A stretch of 64,000 nt of DNA from Aliikangiella sp965214955 (GCA_965214955.1 CBDCCU010000009.1:868001-932000), one strand, 5' to 3'. Positions 35,504 through 46,163 are shown, numbered from the stretch's first letter. Program-made: numbers and translations. The notes: generated by a model from the letters alone, not told the origin.

Positions 35504-36286
35504 TTAGTCTTCTGCCGACGGACGCTTACCTTCTTGAAGGTAACCATGTAAAACTTGCTCTATAACTCTAGGATTTTGACCCGCTTGAATGCCTAACAGT
35601 CCATCAATTACTAATCCGCGAGCCATTTTTTCTTCACTGTCTCTCAGATTGAGCTTGTCTGCAATAGGAATACCCACCATATTTGCCATAATTGCACCAT
35701 AAAGCGTAGTTAATAAGGCTACCGCCATAGCAGGACCAATTGATTTAGGATCATCCATGTTTGATAGCATGGCAACCAAACCAATTAGCGTGCCAATCAT
35801 TCCCATTGCGGGGGCAATATCGGCCATTGATTTAAAAACACCGGCCCCTTCTTGGTGACGTGCCGACGCCATTTTCATATCTTTTTCTAAAATGCTTTTA
35901 ACGACGTCACCATCGTGACCATCAACTAATAAGCCAATGCCTTTTTTCATAAAAGGATCTTCAATTTCAGCACCTTCTAAGGCGAGTAAACCGCTTTTAC
36001 GCGCAATATCAGCAAGTTCAACGATTTTTTCAATGAGCTCATCGTAATTGGGCGACTTAAACAAAATGGCTTTCATACCACTAGAGGAAGCGCCAATAAA
36101 CTCATTAAGCGAGTATTTCATTAGCACGATGAAATGAGTGCCTACTACAACGATAAGAATAGAGGCAGGATCGATAAAAGTTAATACGCTACCACCGATC
36201 ACCATAGCAATGATTACCATGGCAATACCACCGATTAGCCCTATCAGCGTTGCGATATCCAAATTGAAAACCCTCTTTACTTTCAT
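35504..36286 (-). CDS. pomA: Sodium-type flagellar stator protein PomA (MotA family)
   Basis: 260 residues with four membrane helices. PomA-like start LDIATLIGLIGG and the conserved pore region APAMGMIGTLIGLVAML ... PAMAVALLTTLYGA. Together with PomB it forms the torque-generating sodium channel. Sodium use is inferred from PomAB similarity. Confidence 0.93.
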   Translation of the reverse strand: MKVKRVFNLDIATLIGLIGGIAMVIIAMVIGGSVLTFIDPASILIVVVGTHFIVLMKYSLNEFIGASSSGMKAILFKSPNYDELIEKIVELADIARKSGLLALEGAEIEDPFMKKGIGLLVDGHDGDVVKSILEKDMKMASARHQEGAGVFKSMADIAPAMGMIGTLIGLVAMLSNMDDPKSIGPAMAVALLTTLYGAIMANMVGIPIADKLNLRDSEEKMARGLVIDGLLGIQAGQNPRVIEQVLHGYLQEGKRPSAED

Positions 36287-36455
36287 ACAGTTGCAGGCAC
36301 AACTGTGGTGATTATTGCTGTATACTCAAATGTTAGACCAGTTTTGCGACAATTCCAACACCAAGACAAATTTATCCCTTATAAATAGCGAGATATTTCA
36401 TTCTTTGCCGAAATGCGAGACAATATCGCCCCTTTTTTATAATTCTGTGTTAATT

Positions 36456-36680
36456 ATGGCGAGTAAAGAAAAAAACTTTGAATCTCAACTACAAGAGCTA
36501 GAGCAAATTGTTGACAGTTTAGAAAATGGTGAATTAACACTTGAAGAATCGTTAACCCAATTTGAAAAAGGCGTTAAGCTAACAAAAGCTTGCCAAGCCA
36601 CTTTAGATAAAGCGCAGCAAAAAGTTGAAATATTAACCCAAAACAATCAGCTTGAAGCATTTAATAAAGCAGAAGATTAA
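36456..36680 (+). CDS. xseB: Exodeoxyribonuclease VII small subunit
   Basis: 74 residues from ATG 36456 (MASKEKNFESQ); the open frame extends upstream but without homology. Motifs ELEQIVDSLENGELTLEESL and FEKGVKLTKACQ are typical. First gene of xseB-ispA-dxs. Confidence 0.95.
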   Translation: MASKEKNFESQLQELEQIVDSLENGELTLEESLTQFEKGVKLTKACQATLDKAQQKVEILTQNNQLEAFNKAED

Positions 36681-36720
36681 CTTTTTATCTGTTGTCATCT
36701 AACACAGTGATCAATTAAGT

Positions 36721-37611
36721 ATGTCACACCGACCTTATTTACAAGCCGTGCAAACGCGCATTCAAACATTGCTTGATCAATGTTTGCCATCAATTAATAC
36801 CAAGCCACAACGGCTGCATCAAGCCATGCGTCATTCAGCGTTAAATCCTGGTAAAAGGCTGCGACCTGCTTTGGTTTATGCTACAGGTGAAATGTTAGGG
36901 GTTAATGATGAAATTTTAGATACTCCCGCCGTTGCGGTAGAGCTTATTCATGCCTATTCACTAATCCACGATGATCTACCTTGTATGGACGATGATGATT
37001 TACGGCGCGGCATTCCTACCTGCCATATTGCGTTTGATGAAGCGACTGCGGTGTTGGCTGGTGATGCCTTGCAAACTCAAGCATTTGAGCTATTAACTTG
37101 CAAAGAGTCGCTCCAGGTTAAAAGTGATACGCGTTTGGCAATGCTTGGCTGTTTAGCTAAAGCCAGTGGCTCTTTAGGGATGGGAGGAGGGCAAGCGATA
37201 GACTTGCAAATGACCGATCAAATGACTGACTTGCAAACATTAGAGTCTATGCATCGAATGAAAACTGGCGCACTTATTGATGCGTCAGTAAGTTTGGGAT
37301 ATTTGGCAAGTGAACTCGATGCGCCAAAAGTAAAACAAAACTTAAATATTTATAGCCAAAGTTTAGGGTTAGCCTTTCAAATTAGAGATGATATTTTAGA
37401 TATTGAAAGTGATACCCAAACCCTTGGTAAACCGCAAGGCTCCGACTTAGAAAAAAACAAATCTACGTTTCCTGCCTTATTAGGTATGGATGGGGCTAAA
37501 CAAAGAGCCAACGAATTAGTGGAACAGGCATTGCAAGCCTTGCATGATCTACCCTATAAAAGCGATAATTTGGCCGCATTTGCACGATATATTGTGCAAA
37601 GAGACTATTAA
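36721..37611 (+). CDS. ispA: Farnesyl diphosphate synthase
   Basis: 296 residues from ATG 36721. Both Asp-rich motifs are present: HDDLPCMDDDDLRRG and QIRDDILDIESD, plus GKRLRP. It makes farnesyl diphosphate for quinones and undecaprenyl phosphate. Located between xseB and dxs as in many gammaproteobacteria. Confidence 0.96.
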   Translation: MSHRPYLQAVQTRIQTLLDQCLPSINTKPQRLHQAMRHSALNPGKRLRPALVYATGEMLGVNDEILDTPAVAVELIHAYSLIHDDLPCMDDDDLRRGIPTCHIAFDEATAVLAGDALQTQAFELLTCKESLQVKSDTRLAMLGCLAKASGSLGMGGGQAIDLQMTDQMTDLQTLESMHRMKTGALIDASVSLGYLASELDAPKVKQNLNIYSQSLGLAFQIRDDILDIESDTQTLGKPQGSDLEKNKSTFPALLGMDGAKQRANELVEQALQALHDLPYKSDNLAAFARYIVQRDY

Positions 37612-37710
37612 TCGTTTGTTTTTTAAAATTGAATGAACTTCCTGACTGTAATGAGCAATAACATATCTTAACGATCAGGATATAATGAACAGCAAAGAGT
37701 TAAAAAGTTA

Positions 37711-39570
37711 ATGACATCGCCATTGTGTACACCAAAAAAATATCCTCACTTATCCGCTATTAACATTCCTGCGGACTTACGAGAATTACCAAAATCGTCA
37801 TTAGAAGCAGTTGTTAATGAATTGCGAGCTTTTTTAATTGAATCTACTAGTCAATGTGGTGGGCACTTTGCCGCAGGCTTAGGCACAGTTGAGTTAACCG
37901 TTGCATTGCATTATTTATTTGAAACTCCCATTGATAAAATTGTTTGGGACGTTGGGCACCAAGCCTACCCACATAAAGTATTAACTGATCGTAAAGAAGC
38001 CCTAGTATCCATTAGACAAACCGATGGTTTACACCCATTTCCTAGCCGCTTTGAAAGTGAATATGATTGTTTTGGCGTTGGTCATTCAAGCACTTCAATT
38101 AGCGCCGCTTTAGGTATGGCGGTTGCGGCAAAAGCCAGAGGTGACGAGCGCCGCTTTGTAGCGGTTATTGGCGACGGTGCAATGACTGCTGGTATGGCGT
38201 TTGAAGCGCTTAATCACGCTGCCGATTTAGACGCTAATTTAACCGTGATCCTCAACGACAATGATATGTCTATTTCTGAAAATGTGGGCGGCTTAAATAA
38301 TTATTTAGCCAAAGTGTTGTCGGGTAAATTTTATTCTGGGGTAAAAGAAGGCGGCAAAAAGGTATTACAAAATATGCCTGCTATTTCAGAGTGGGCGCAT
38401 CGAGTAGAAGAGCATATGAAAGGCATGGTGTTGCCTGGTACCTTATTTGAAGAGCTTGGATTTAATTATATTGGGCCAATTGATGGTCATAATTTACCAA
38501 CCCTATTAACCACTATCGGCAATATCAAAGCGCTTAAAGGCCCTCAACTGCTGCATGTTGTTACGCGTAAAGGCAAAGGTTTTGAGCCTGCTGAGAAAGA
38601 TCCCATTAAATATCATGCGGTTCCTGTTTTTAATCCACAAGAAAAAGAACTACCTAAAACTAAAAAAACGCTAACCTATTCTAATATTTTTGGTCAATGG
38701 TTATGCGATATGGCCGCCAGTGACGAAAAACTTATGGGTATAACTCCTGCCATGCGAGAAGGCTCCGATTTAATCGCGTTTTCAAAAGAATATCCCGAGC
38801 GTTACTTTGACGTTGGCATTGCCGAGCAACACGCAGTTACTTTAGCCGCTGGCATGGCATGTGAAGGCGCTAAACCTGTGTGTGCGATTTATGGCTCGTT
38901 TTTGCAACGCGGTTATGATCAGCTAATTCACGATGTTGCCTTACAAAATTTAGACGTCTTATTTGCCATTGACCGAGGCGGGCTAGTCGGTGGTGATGGC
39001 GCCACGCATCATGGTTCGTTCGATTTAAGTTATTTGCGCTGCATTCCCAACATGCTGATCATGACACCCAGTGATGAAAAAGAATGCCGTGAAATGCTAA
39101 GTACCGGTTATCAATTTAAAGGGCCTGCGGCGGTTCGTTATCCTCGTGGTGGCGGAGTTGGCATAGAAGCGGGCAATCAACTTAACACTATTGAAATTGG
39201 TAAAGGCATTGTTAAAAGAAATGGCAAAAAAGATGCGTTTCTAGTTTTTGGTAGCTTATTGCCAACCGCTATGGCCGTTGCCGAAGAAACTAATGCTACC
39301 GTTGTTGATATGCGTTTTGTTAAACCACTGGATGAGGCACTAATAAAAGAGCTAGCAAAATCGCATAGCCGAATGATTACTCTTGAAGAAAACGCTATCG
39401 CTGGCGGTGCGGGTAGTGCGGTAAATGAGTTTTTAAATGCCAATAAAATCAATATCGCAACCCTTAACCTAGGTATTCCTGATCGCTTTATTGAGCATGG
39501 TGAGCCAGCCGATTTATTAGCGCGTTGCGGGTTAGATAAAGCGGGTATTTTAAAAAGCATTGCCGAATAA
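37711..39570 (+). CDS. dxs: 1-deoxy-D-xylulose-5-phosphate synthase
   Basis: 619 residues from ATG 37711. Thiamine-diphosphate enzyme that begins the MEP isoprenoid pathway. Motifs: VWDVGHQAYPHK, the ThDP-binding GDGAMTAGMAFEALN...NDNDMSIS, DVGIAEQHAVT and DRGGLVGGDG. Supplies precursors to the IspA step encoded just upstream. Confidence 0.97.
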   Translation: MTSPLCTPKKYPHLSAINIPADLRELPKSSLEAVVNELRAFLIESTSQCGGHFAAGLGTVELTVALHYLFETPIDKIVWDVGHQAYPHKVLTDRKEALVSIRQTDGLHPFPSRFESEYDCFGVGHSSTSISAALGMAVAAKARGDERRFVAVIGDGAMTAGMAFEALNHAADLDANLTVILNDNDMSISENVGGLNNYLAKVLSGKFYSGVKEGGKKVLQNMPAISEWAHRVEEHMKGMVLPGTLFEELGFNYIGPIDGHNLPTLLTTIGNIKALKGPQLLHVVTRKGKGFEPAEKDPIKYHAVPVFNPQEKELPKTKKTLTYSNIFGQWLCDMAASDEKLMGITPAMREGSDLIAFSKEYPERYFDVGIAEQHAVTLAAGMACEGAKPVCAIYGSFLQRGYDQLIHDVALQNLDVLFAIDRGGLVGGDGATHHGSFDLSYLRCIPNMLIMTPSDEKECREMLSTGYQFKGPAAVRYPRGGGVGIEAGNQLNTIEIGKGIVKRNGKKDAFLVFGSLLPTAMAVAEETNATVVDMRFVKPLDEALIKELAKSHSRMITLEENAIAGGAGSAVNEFLNANKINIATLNLGIPDRFIEHGEPADLLARCGLDKAGILKSIAE

Positions 39571-39591
39571 TCATAAAATAAGGATTCAACA

Positions 39592-40380
39592 ATGAATTTA
39601 GATCTCTCTAATAAAAATGCATTGGTTTGCGGAAGCTCGCAAGGTATGGGTAAAGCTATTGCTATTCAATTAGCTGAAATGGGCGCGAATGTGACTTTGT
39701 TTGCCCGAAATTTAACAACCTTAAATGAAGTAAAAGACTCACTTGCCAATAATGGCAGTCAAGAGCACTTTGCCATTTGTGCCGACTTTTCTGATCCAAA
39801 TGCTGTTGAGCGAGCCTTGCTTGAGCAATTAAAAGTGGTTAATACCTATCATATACTCATTAACAATACGGGTGGCCCCGCTCCAGGCCCTGCTAATAAC
39901 GCAAAAAGTGATGACTTTTTGGCTGCGTTTAATCAGCACTTAATTAATAACCATCAAATTTCTCAAGCTTTGGTTAATGGAATGAAAGAAGCAGGTTACG
40001 GCAGAATTATTAATGTTATCTCCACCAGTGTTAAACAACCTTTACCAAATTTAGGGGTATCAAATACGGTACGTGGCGCTGTGGCAAGTTGGGCTAAAAC
40101 CATGGCTAACGAGTTAGGGCAATTTAATATTACGGTTAATAATGTACTGCCCGGTGCAACTAACACGGTGCGCTTAGAGCAAATTATTAAAAACAAAGCG
40201 GCTAAAAAAGGGGTTTCTATTGAAGAAATGGAAATGGAAGAAAAATCTATTATACCCATGCGACGTTTTGGCGAAGCTGAGGAATTTGCCAACGCGGTAG
40301 CTTTTTTAGCTTCACCTGCGGCGGGTTATATCACAGGAGTTAGCATTCCCGTAGATGGCGGAAGAACTAGCTGTTTATAG
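39592..40380 (+). CDS. SDR-family oxidoreductase with atypical active site
   Basis: 262 residues from ATG 39592, 21 bp after dxs. Rossmann start CGSSQGMGKAIA and NNTGGPAPG. The usual YxxxK is replaced: Ser157 and Arg161 in LGVSNTVRGAV occupy those places, while Ser144 is present. This SNxxR group is widespread and often named 3-oxoacyl-ACP reductase, but its chemistry is less certain. The aldehyde dehydrogenase and exporter that follow suggest a short catabolic unit. Confidence 0.85.
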   Translation: MNLDLSNKNALVCGSSQGMGKAIAIQLAEMGANVTLFARNLTTLNEVKDSLANNGSQEHFAICADFSDPNAVERALLEQLKVVNTYHILINNTGGPAPGPANNAKSDDFLAAFNQHLINNHQISQALVNGMKEAGYGRIINVISTSVKQPLPNLGVSNTVRGAVASWAKTMANELGQFNITVNNVLPGATNTVRLEQIIKNKAAKKGVSIEEMEMEEKSIIPMRRFGEAEEFANAVAFLASPAAGYITGVSIPVDGGRTSCL

Positions 40381-40444
40381 TTTGGTGATAGATTGCTTTG
40401 CGGTATATTGCGCTACCGTCTATCGCTTTTAAAGGAAACAACTA

Positions 40445-41887
40445 ATGCAAAAAATTAAAAACTATATTAACGGTGAATTAGTTGATCCAATTAAAAACGA
40501 ATATATTGACAACTATGAGCCGGCAACGGGGCAAGTTTACTCACAAATTCCTCAATCAACCAATGACGATTTAGAGCTTGCAGTAAAAGCGGCAGAGTCA
40601 GCCCAAGCGAGCTGGGCGGCAATGCCGAGTGAAACACGTTGTCAATTAATGTTAAAAATTGCCGATGCCATTGATGCGGCTAGTGATGAGCTGGCAAAAG
40701 CCGAAGCCATTGATAACGGCAAGCCAATAGCTTTTGCTAAACAGGTTGATGCTTACCGTAGCGCGGCAAATTTGCGCTTTTTTGCCAATGCCGCCACTCA
40801 ATTTGCCAGTGAATCTCACAACATGGGCGATGTTGGGGTTAATTACACATTGCGCGATCCTATTGGTATTGTAGGCTGCATTTCTCCTTGGAATTTACCG
40901 CTCTATTTATTGACTTGGAAAATTGCACCAGCACTGGCAACGGGCAATTGTGTGATTGCCAAGCCTTCCGAAATTACCCCAATGACCGCTTATATTTTTT
41001 CCAAAATTTGCATTGAGGCTGGGCTGCCTAAAGGCGTGTTAAATATTTTACATGGTACGGGGCAATCCATTGGCTCACCAATAGTTGCACATAAAAAAAT
41101 TAAAGCCATTAGTTTTACGGGGGGAAGCGCAACGGGAAAACAAATTGCGTCAATAGCCGCGCCAATGTTAAAGAAAACCTCACTAGAGCTTGGCGGCAAA
41201 AACCCAACCTTAGTGTTTGCCGATTGTGATTTTGAATCAACGGTTAGCGAAGTAGCCCGAGCGGCCTTTTCTAATCAAGGACAAATTTGTTTGTGTGGCT
41301 CGCGCATTTATATTGAGCGAACAATCTATGAAAAATTTAAAAACGCACTAGTTGAAAAGGTTAAACAACTTCGCATTGGTGATCCGCTAGATCATTCAAC
41401 TCAGCATGGCGCTTTAGTTTCAAAAGCGCATATGGATAAGGTGCTTTCTTACATTGAACTCGCAAAAGAAGAAGGCGGAAGCATTTTAACCGGAGGCAAA
41501 CAAGTGACTGTTGACGGAAGATGTAAGCAAGGTTATTTTGTGGAGCCAACCATTATTGAAGGACTGCCTTTAAGCTGTAGAACCAACCAAGAAGAAATTT
41601 TTGGCCCCGTATGTACCTTGCAACCCTTTGATACCGATGAAGAAGCCTTAGAGTTAGCAAATGGTACCGAATATGGTTTAGCCACATCCATTTGGAGCAA
41701 TAACATCAAGCGCTGCCATAAGCTTTCTCGTCAATTAGATTTTGGCATTGTATGGATAAACACTTGGCTACTGCGCGATTTAAGAACGCCTTTTGGCGGA
41801 GTTAAATCATCGGGTGTTGGGCGTGAAGGTGGTGTAGAAGCCATGCGCTTTTTTACCGAGCCAAAAAATATTTGTATTAAATATTAA
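40445..41887 (+). CDS. Aldehyde dehydrogenase
   Basis: 480 residues from ATG 40445. NAD(P)-dependent aldehyde dehydrogenase with SPWNLPLYLLTWK, SFTGGSATGK, LELGGKNPT and the catalytic Cys in NQGQICLCGSR. Closest in feel to the 2-hydroxymuconic-semialdehyde or aminomuconate dehydrogenase subgroup (ICLCGSRIYIE, FGGVKSSGVGREGG). Substrate not determined. Confidence 0.92.
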   Translation: MQKIKNYINGELVDPIKNEYIDNYEPATGQVYSQIPQSTNDDLELAVKAAESAQASWAAMPSETRCQLMLKIADAIDAASDELAKAEAIDNGKPIAFAKQVDAYRSAANLRFFANAATQFASESHNMGDVGVNYTLRDPIGIVGCISPWNLPLYLLTWKIAPALATGNCVIAKPSEITPMTAYIFSKICIEAGLPKGVLNILHGTGQSIGSPIVAHKKIKAISFTGGSATGKQIASIAAPMLKKTSLELGGKNPTLVFADCDFESTVSEVARAAFSNQGQICLCGSRIYIERTIYEKFKNALVEKVKQLRIGDPLDHSTQHGALVSKAHMDKVLSYIELAKEEGGSILTGGKQVTVDGRCKQGYFVEPTIIEGLPLSCRTNQEEIFGPVCTLQPFDTDEEALELANGTEYGLATSIWSNNIKRCHKLSRQLDFGIVWINTWLLRDLRTPFGGVKSSGVGREGGVEAMRFFTEPKNICIKY

Positions 41888-41907
41888 ATAGAGTTTTTTG
41901 ATGTCTA

Positions 41908-42525
41908 ATGTTAAATGAATTTTTGTTATTAACCATTGCTCATATGGTTGCTGTGGCAAGTCCAGGGGCAGATCTTGCCGTAGTTGTGAAAAACACCTTA
42001 CGCTGTGATAGAAAAATAGGGGTGGCTACCGCCATTGGTGTGGGAGTCGGTATTTTTGTCCACTTAATTTATACCTTATTAGGGTTGGCAATTTTATTGT
42101 CACAATCAGAATATATTTTTAAAGGAGTAAAAATTGCGGGGGCCTTATATCTGCTTTGGATGGCTCAACAAGCTTTACGCTCAAAGCCCAAACAAGCGGC
42201 CGAGCATAAAGAGGCTCACAAAGAAATGAGGTTTTGGCAAGCCTTTAGACAAGGCTTTTTAACCAATGTGTTAAACCCAAAAGTGACGTTGTTTTTCCTC
42301 GTGTTATTTACCAGTATTGTGAGCCAGCAAACCCCACTTTTTATCCAGTCGCTTTATGGTTTATGGTTGGCATTTTATACCACACTGTGGTTTACCTTTG
42401 TGGCTTGGATGTTTTCGCGCAAAGTTATTTTGGCTTGGTATGAATCGCACGGACACTTTTTTGACTGGGGAATGGGATTATTTTTTGTGTTTATTGCGGT
42501 TAATTTGTTTATAGAGATCGTTTGA
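41908..42525 (+). CDS. LysE/RhtB family exporter
   Basis: 205 residues from ATG 41908, 20 bp after the aldehyde dehydrogenase. Five to six membrane helices and the family signature VASPGADLAVVVKNTL; FLTNVLNPKVTLFF is also typical. Exports amino acids or related metabolites. Confidence 0.88.
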   Translation: MLNEFLLLTIAHMVAVASPGADLAVVVKNTLRCDRKIGVATAIGVGVGIFVHLIYTLLGLAILLSQSEYIFKGVKIAGALYLLWMAQQALRSKPKQAAEHKEAHKEMRFWQAFRQGFLTNVLNPKVTLFFLVLFTSIVSQQTPLFIQSLYGLWLAFYTTLWFTFVAWMFSRKVILAWYESHGHFFDWGMGLFFVFIAVNLFIEIV

Positions 42526-42549
42526 ACAATTATTTTAAGAAACTAGAAA

Positions 42550-42577
42550 CTCCCCTCTTCATTTATAAAGAGGGGGG
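42550..42577. terminator. Hairpin between convergent genes
   Basis: CCCCTCTT and AAGAGGGG form an 8-bp stem with a 9-nt loop between the LysE gene and the amidohydrolase gene; T-tails are weak. Confidence 0.6.
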
Positions 42578-42585
42578 TTGTTAGA

Positions 42586-45500
42586 TTAATGACGCCAATG
42601 ATACTGTTCTTGCTTTTGCTCTAGGGCTCTAGCCGCAGCATCGGGTAATGATTGTAAGTTTAATCGTTCAAAGAAAAATGGTTTGCGTTTAAAGCCATTT
42701 TTACGACCCACTTCATTCATGGTGTTAGCATCGAATAAGCGACCATTAATCATGGTGTAAGCAACGTTTTGCGATTGACGCAAGTCATTGAGTACATCAC
42801 CTTCAATAATCATTAAATCTGCCAATTTACCTACTTCAATACTACCAATGTCTTTGTCCATACCTAAGTATGCCGCGCCATCAATGGTTGCGCCGCGAAG
42901 CGCTTCCCATGGGGTAAATCCGCCTTGATTCATCATCCAAATTTCCCAGTGAGCAGCTAAACCTTCACGTTGACCATGAGCGCCAATTAGTACAGGCACA
43001 CCTAAATCATTAAGCTCTTTTGCGGTTTTTGCCACATCAAAGTGGTTGTAATGATCATCGGGGGCGGTTGAGCGTCTAATTGAATTTGGTTCAACTAAAT
43101 AACGCGGTGTCCACTGCATAAGCTTTTTATTTTCCCATACATTGGTTCGGTCGTACCAATAGGTTTCACCCGATAAACCACCATAAGCTACGCCAAAGGT
43201 GGGCGAATAGCCAACATCGGTTTGAGACCAAAGCTGTTTAACATCATCATAAACATCGGCAATTGGTAGCGCGTGTTCAACCCCTGTATGACCATCAATG
43301 ATCATGCCCATATTATGGTAAAACTTAGCACCACCTTCTGGCACAACCATAATGCCAAGCTCTTTACCTGCGGCAATTACTTGTTGCTTTTGATCACGGC
43401 GTGGTTGTTGATAGCTTTTGACCGATATTGCGCCAATATCTTTCATGCGTTGCAGATGAAATTTGGCATCTTCCATATTATCAATGTAAGCCGTGTAGCC
43501 TGGAGCTTTTGCGCCATATAAAATGGTTCCCGTTGAATAAACTCTTGGGCCTTTGGTAATGCCTGCACGTTGCATTTCGCTAGCCGAGAATATCTCGCTA
43601 CTGTCATTAGATGGGTCGTGAATTGTGGTTACACCAAAAGCCAGTGACGAATAGCTCATCCAGTTTTGCTGTGGGGTAATTTCGTTACTCGCTTGTCCGC
43701 CATGCGCATGAACATCAACCATACCTGGGGCAATCACCTTACCTGTCATGTCAATCACTTCGGCAGAACTAGGAATGTTAACTTCGTCTTTTTTGCCAAC
43801 GGCTTTAATGCGATTGCCTTCAACGAGTACCACACCGCCTTTAATCACTTCTTGCTCATTTTTAGCGTTACGCATAGTGACAACATCGGCGCCAACTAAA
43901 GCAATAGTGCCTTTTGGCATATCAGCTTTTTGGCTAAATGATAAATCAATACCCTCGGTTACAGGTTCTGGTAGTTCTTCTGGACTGCCAGCAACATGAG
44001 AGAAAGCATCTTTAAGATCGCGCTGATATAACGTTGAACCTAATGCCCAGCTTAATGAATCGCTATTAGCTGACCAGCTTAAGTATTCACCACTGCGTTT
44101 TGAGATCTGCTTAACGGGAACATTTTTACTGCTTTTGGTTAACGACTCAGATTTACCCGTGGCAACAAATGGTGCAACAAAAGCGTTAAATTGTTGAGTA
44201 AACGCAACCCAATTACCATCGGGCGATACTTGAAACTCGGTGATGTCCATTCCACTTAAATGTGTGCGAACATCTTCACCATTAAGATTAACGCTCGAAA
44301 GCCTTGCACTTGCGCCCCAACCAAAGTTAGAGAAAATAATTCTCTTGCCATCAGCAGAGAACTGAGGATTTACCCCAGAGTTATGAACACGCTTCATGTT
44401 TTTGCCTTTAACATCGGCAACATATAGCCCTGGCTCTAGCGAGTATTCTGGCGAAGTTAAGTAGCCACCGCTAAAGCGTCTAAAAACGACTTTTTTGCCG
44501 TCGTTTGAAAATGCAGGTTCAACATAGTGACCAGGTTCTGTGGTAATGGTTTTACCATTGCCGCCACGGCTAGAAACCACTTTTACTTTACCCAGTTTTT
44601 GATCATTCCATGTCACATAGGCAATTTTTTTACCATCTGGTGAGAAGGTTGGATAAAATTCAAAGTCAGACTTTGCTTTGGTTAAACGCTTGGCTTTGCC
44701 TGATTCAATGTCATAGATATAAATTTTGCCAAGTGCCTGATAAACAACTTTATCGCCTTTAGGTGATTTTTGCGCCCAGCGGATCATTTTTACGTCAAAC
44801 TTTTCTGGGGCAACATCTACCGCAAAGCGAACCGCAGGTGTGATCTGCTTTTCCACTTCGAGCTGCATTGGAATTTCAGCAACTTTTTGATTGTTAATAG
44901 ATACCTTACGGATCTTACCGCCAGCCCAAAATACAATTGATTTATTATCAGGAGTCCAATCAAATTGAGGGTAGTTGCCGTGCATACCATTGGTTTCTTG
45001 CAGGTCGCGATCAAGCTTGGTATATAACGGTGTGTCTATGCCCGTTTTTAAATCTTTAATAAATAAAACAGTTTCGGTGTCTACTCGGCGAACATAAGCT
45101 AAATATTTGCCATCACTAGAAGGCGTAGGGGCAATTGCACCACCAGAGCCACTAACAAATGTAATATCTTCACCCGTTTCACGATCAAGGCGTTGAATGG
45201 TAAATATTTGTCCCGTTGGATTTTTATTGTACTGCCAAACCGTACCTGGGGTAGAGTCTTTGGCATAGTAGATATAACGCCCATCAGGAGAGAAAGCTGG
45301 CTCGCCAATGGTTTTTTGCGCTTGAACGCCACCAATACGTTTTACCAACATATAACCTGTGCCACCTGCTTTATGATAAAGCCAAATTTCGCCACCAGGG
45401 ATAGAACGCGCACCTACAAAGCCACGATTAACCGCAATATAGTTGCCATCGGGTGACCAGTTAGGTGAGTGAGCTAAGTCGCGTTTGGCGTTGCTAACCG

Positions 45501-45936
45501 ATTTCATATTAGTGCCATCGGTATCCATCATCCAAAGGTTATCACCTCCTTCACGATCAGAAATAAAGGCAATCTGTTTGCCATTGGGGCTAAAGCGAGG
45601 CTGCATGTTCCAAGCGATTTCGTTGGTTAGCGCTTTAGCTTTACCACCAGAGATAGGCATGGTGTATATATCACCAAGCATATCAAAAATAATGGTTTTA
45701 CCATCGGGGCTTACATCAACATTACTCCAAGTAGTGGTGTTAGTGTTGATAGCGATAGTTTTTTCTTCACCAGGTGGGTTATTAACATCCCATTTAGTGT
45801 CTTTTTTATCGTCAGCCTTTTTTTCATCTGCAACAACCGCTTTTGCTGATTTTTTCACTTCTTCTGCATAAACAGAAGAGGTTGAAAGCAAAATACTGGT
45901 TAATGCAGCTGAAACACAGCTAGTGATCAGCTTCAT
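42586..45936 (-). CDS. Secreted TolB-propeller/amidohydrolase fusion protein
   Basis: 1116 residues from ATG 45936, with AGGAG upstream. A signal peptide (1-24) and charged linker are followed by TolB/PD40-type propeller repeats (about 60-640; PDGKTIIFDMLGDIY, SPNGKQIAFISDREGG and similar). The C-terminal amidohydrolase domain (about 680-1085) has the metal ligands HAHG, Lys in VKSYQQPRR, GHTGVEHALP and GAHGQREG. This two-part architecture is common in marine bacteria; substrates (peptides, cyclic amides or others) are not known. Likely periplasmic. Confidence 0.92.
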   Translation of the reverse strand: MKLITSCVSAALTSILLSTSSVYAEEVKKSAKAVVADEKKADDKKDTKWDVNNPPGEEKTIAINTNTTTWSNVDVSPDGKTIIFDMLGDIYTMPISGGKAKALTNEIAWNMQPRFSPNGKQIAFISDREGGDNLWMMDTDGTNMKSVSNAKRDLAHSPNWSPDGNYIAVNRGFVGARSIPGGEIWLYHKAGGTGYMLVKRIGGVQAQKTIGEPAFSPDGRYIYYAKDSTPGTVWQYNKNPTGQIFTIQRLDRETGEDITFVSGSGGAIAPTPSSDGKYLAYVRRVDTETVLFIKDLKTGIDTPLYTKLDRDLQETNGMHGNYPQFDWTPDNKSIVFWAGGKIRKVSINNQKVAEIPMQLEVEKQITPAVRFAVDVAPEKFDVKMIRWAQKSPKGDKVVYQALGKIYIYDIESGKAKRLTKAKSDFEFYPTFSPDGKKIAYVTWNDQKLGKVKVVSSRGGNGKTITTEPGHYVEPAFSNDGKKVVFRRFSGGYLTSPEYSLEPGLYVADVKGKNMKRVHNSGVNPQFSADGKRIIFSNFGWGASARLSSVNLNGEDVRTHLSGMDITEFQVSPDGNWVAFTQQFNAFVAPFVATGKSESLTKSSKNVPVKQISKRSGEYLSWSANSDSLSWALGSTLYQRDLKDAFSHVAGSPEELPEPVTEGIDLSFSQKADMPKGTIALVGADVVTMRNAKNEQEVIKGGVVLVEGNRIKAVGKKDEVNIPSSAEVIDMTGKVIAPGMVDVHAHGGQASNEITPQQNWMSYSSLAFGVTTIHDPSNDSSEIFSASEMQRAGITKGPRVYSTGTILYGAKAPGYTAYIDNMEDAKFHLQRMKDIGAISVKSYQQPRRDQKQQVIAAGKELGIMVVPEGGAKFYHNMGMIIDGHTGVEHALPIADVYDDVKQLWSQTDVGYSPTFGVAYGGLSGETYWYDRTNVWENKKLMQWTPRYLVEPNSIRRSTAPDDHYNHFDVAKTAKELNDLGVPVLIGAHGQREGLAAHWEIWMMNQGGFTPWEALRGATIDGAAYLGMDKDIGSIEVGKLADLMIIEGDVLNDLRQSQNVAYTMINGRLFDANTMNEVGRKNGFKRKPFFFERLNLQSLPDAAARALEQKQEQYHWRH

Positions 45937-46163
45937 TGTTTTCTCCTAAGATCATTAAAATGATGTCGTTATTAATTATTGAGAATGTATAGCGAATATT
46001 TGATTAGTTTATTGCAGATGCAAGATTAACTAATTGGGCTAGATAGGTAAAGGGGCTAGTTGTTTCAAGGTACTTCAATATGGAGGCTTTAAAGTTTTTT
46101 TGTCTGATAGATTAATTTACTAATTCACCGAAAATGCATAATGCAAATAATAAGCATTAGCGA

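Noticed and set aside
46136..46163. Second Fur box upstream of the first
   Set aside because: AATGCATAATGCAAATAATAAGCATT has only partial similarity and poor symmetry.
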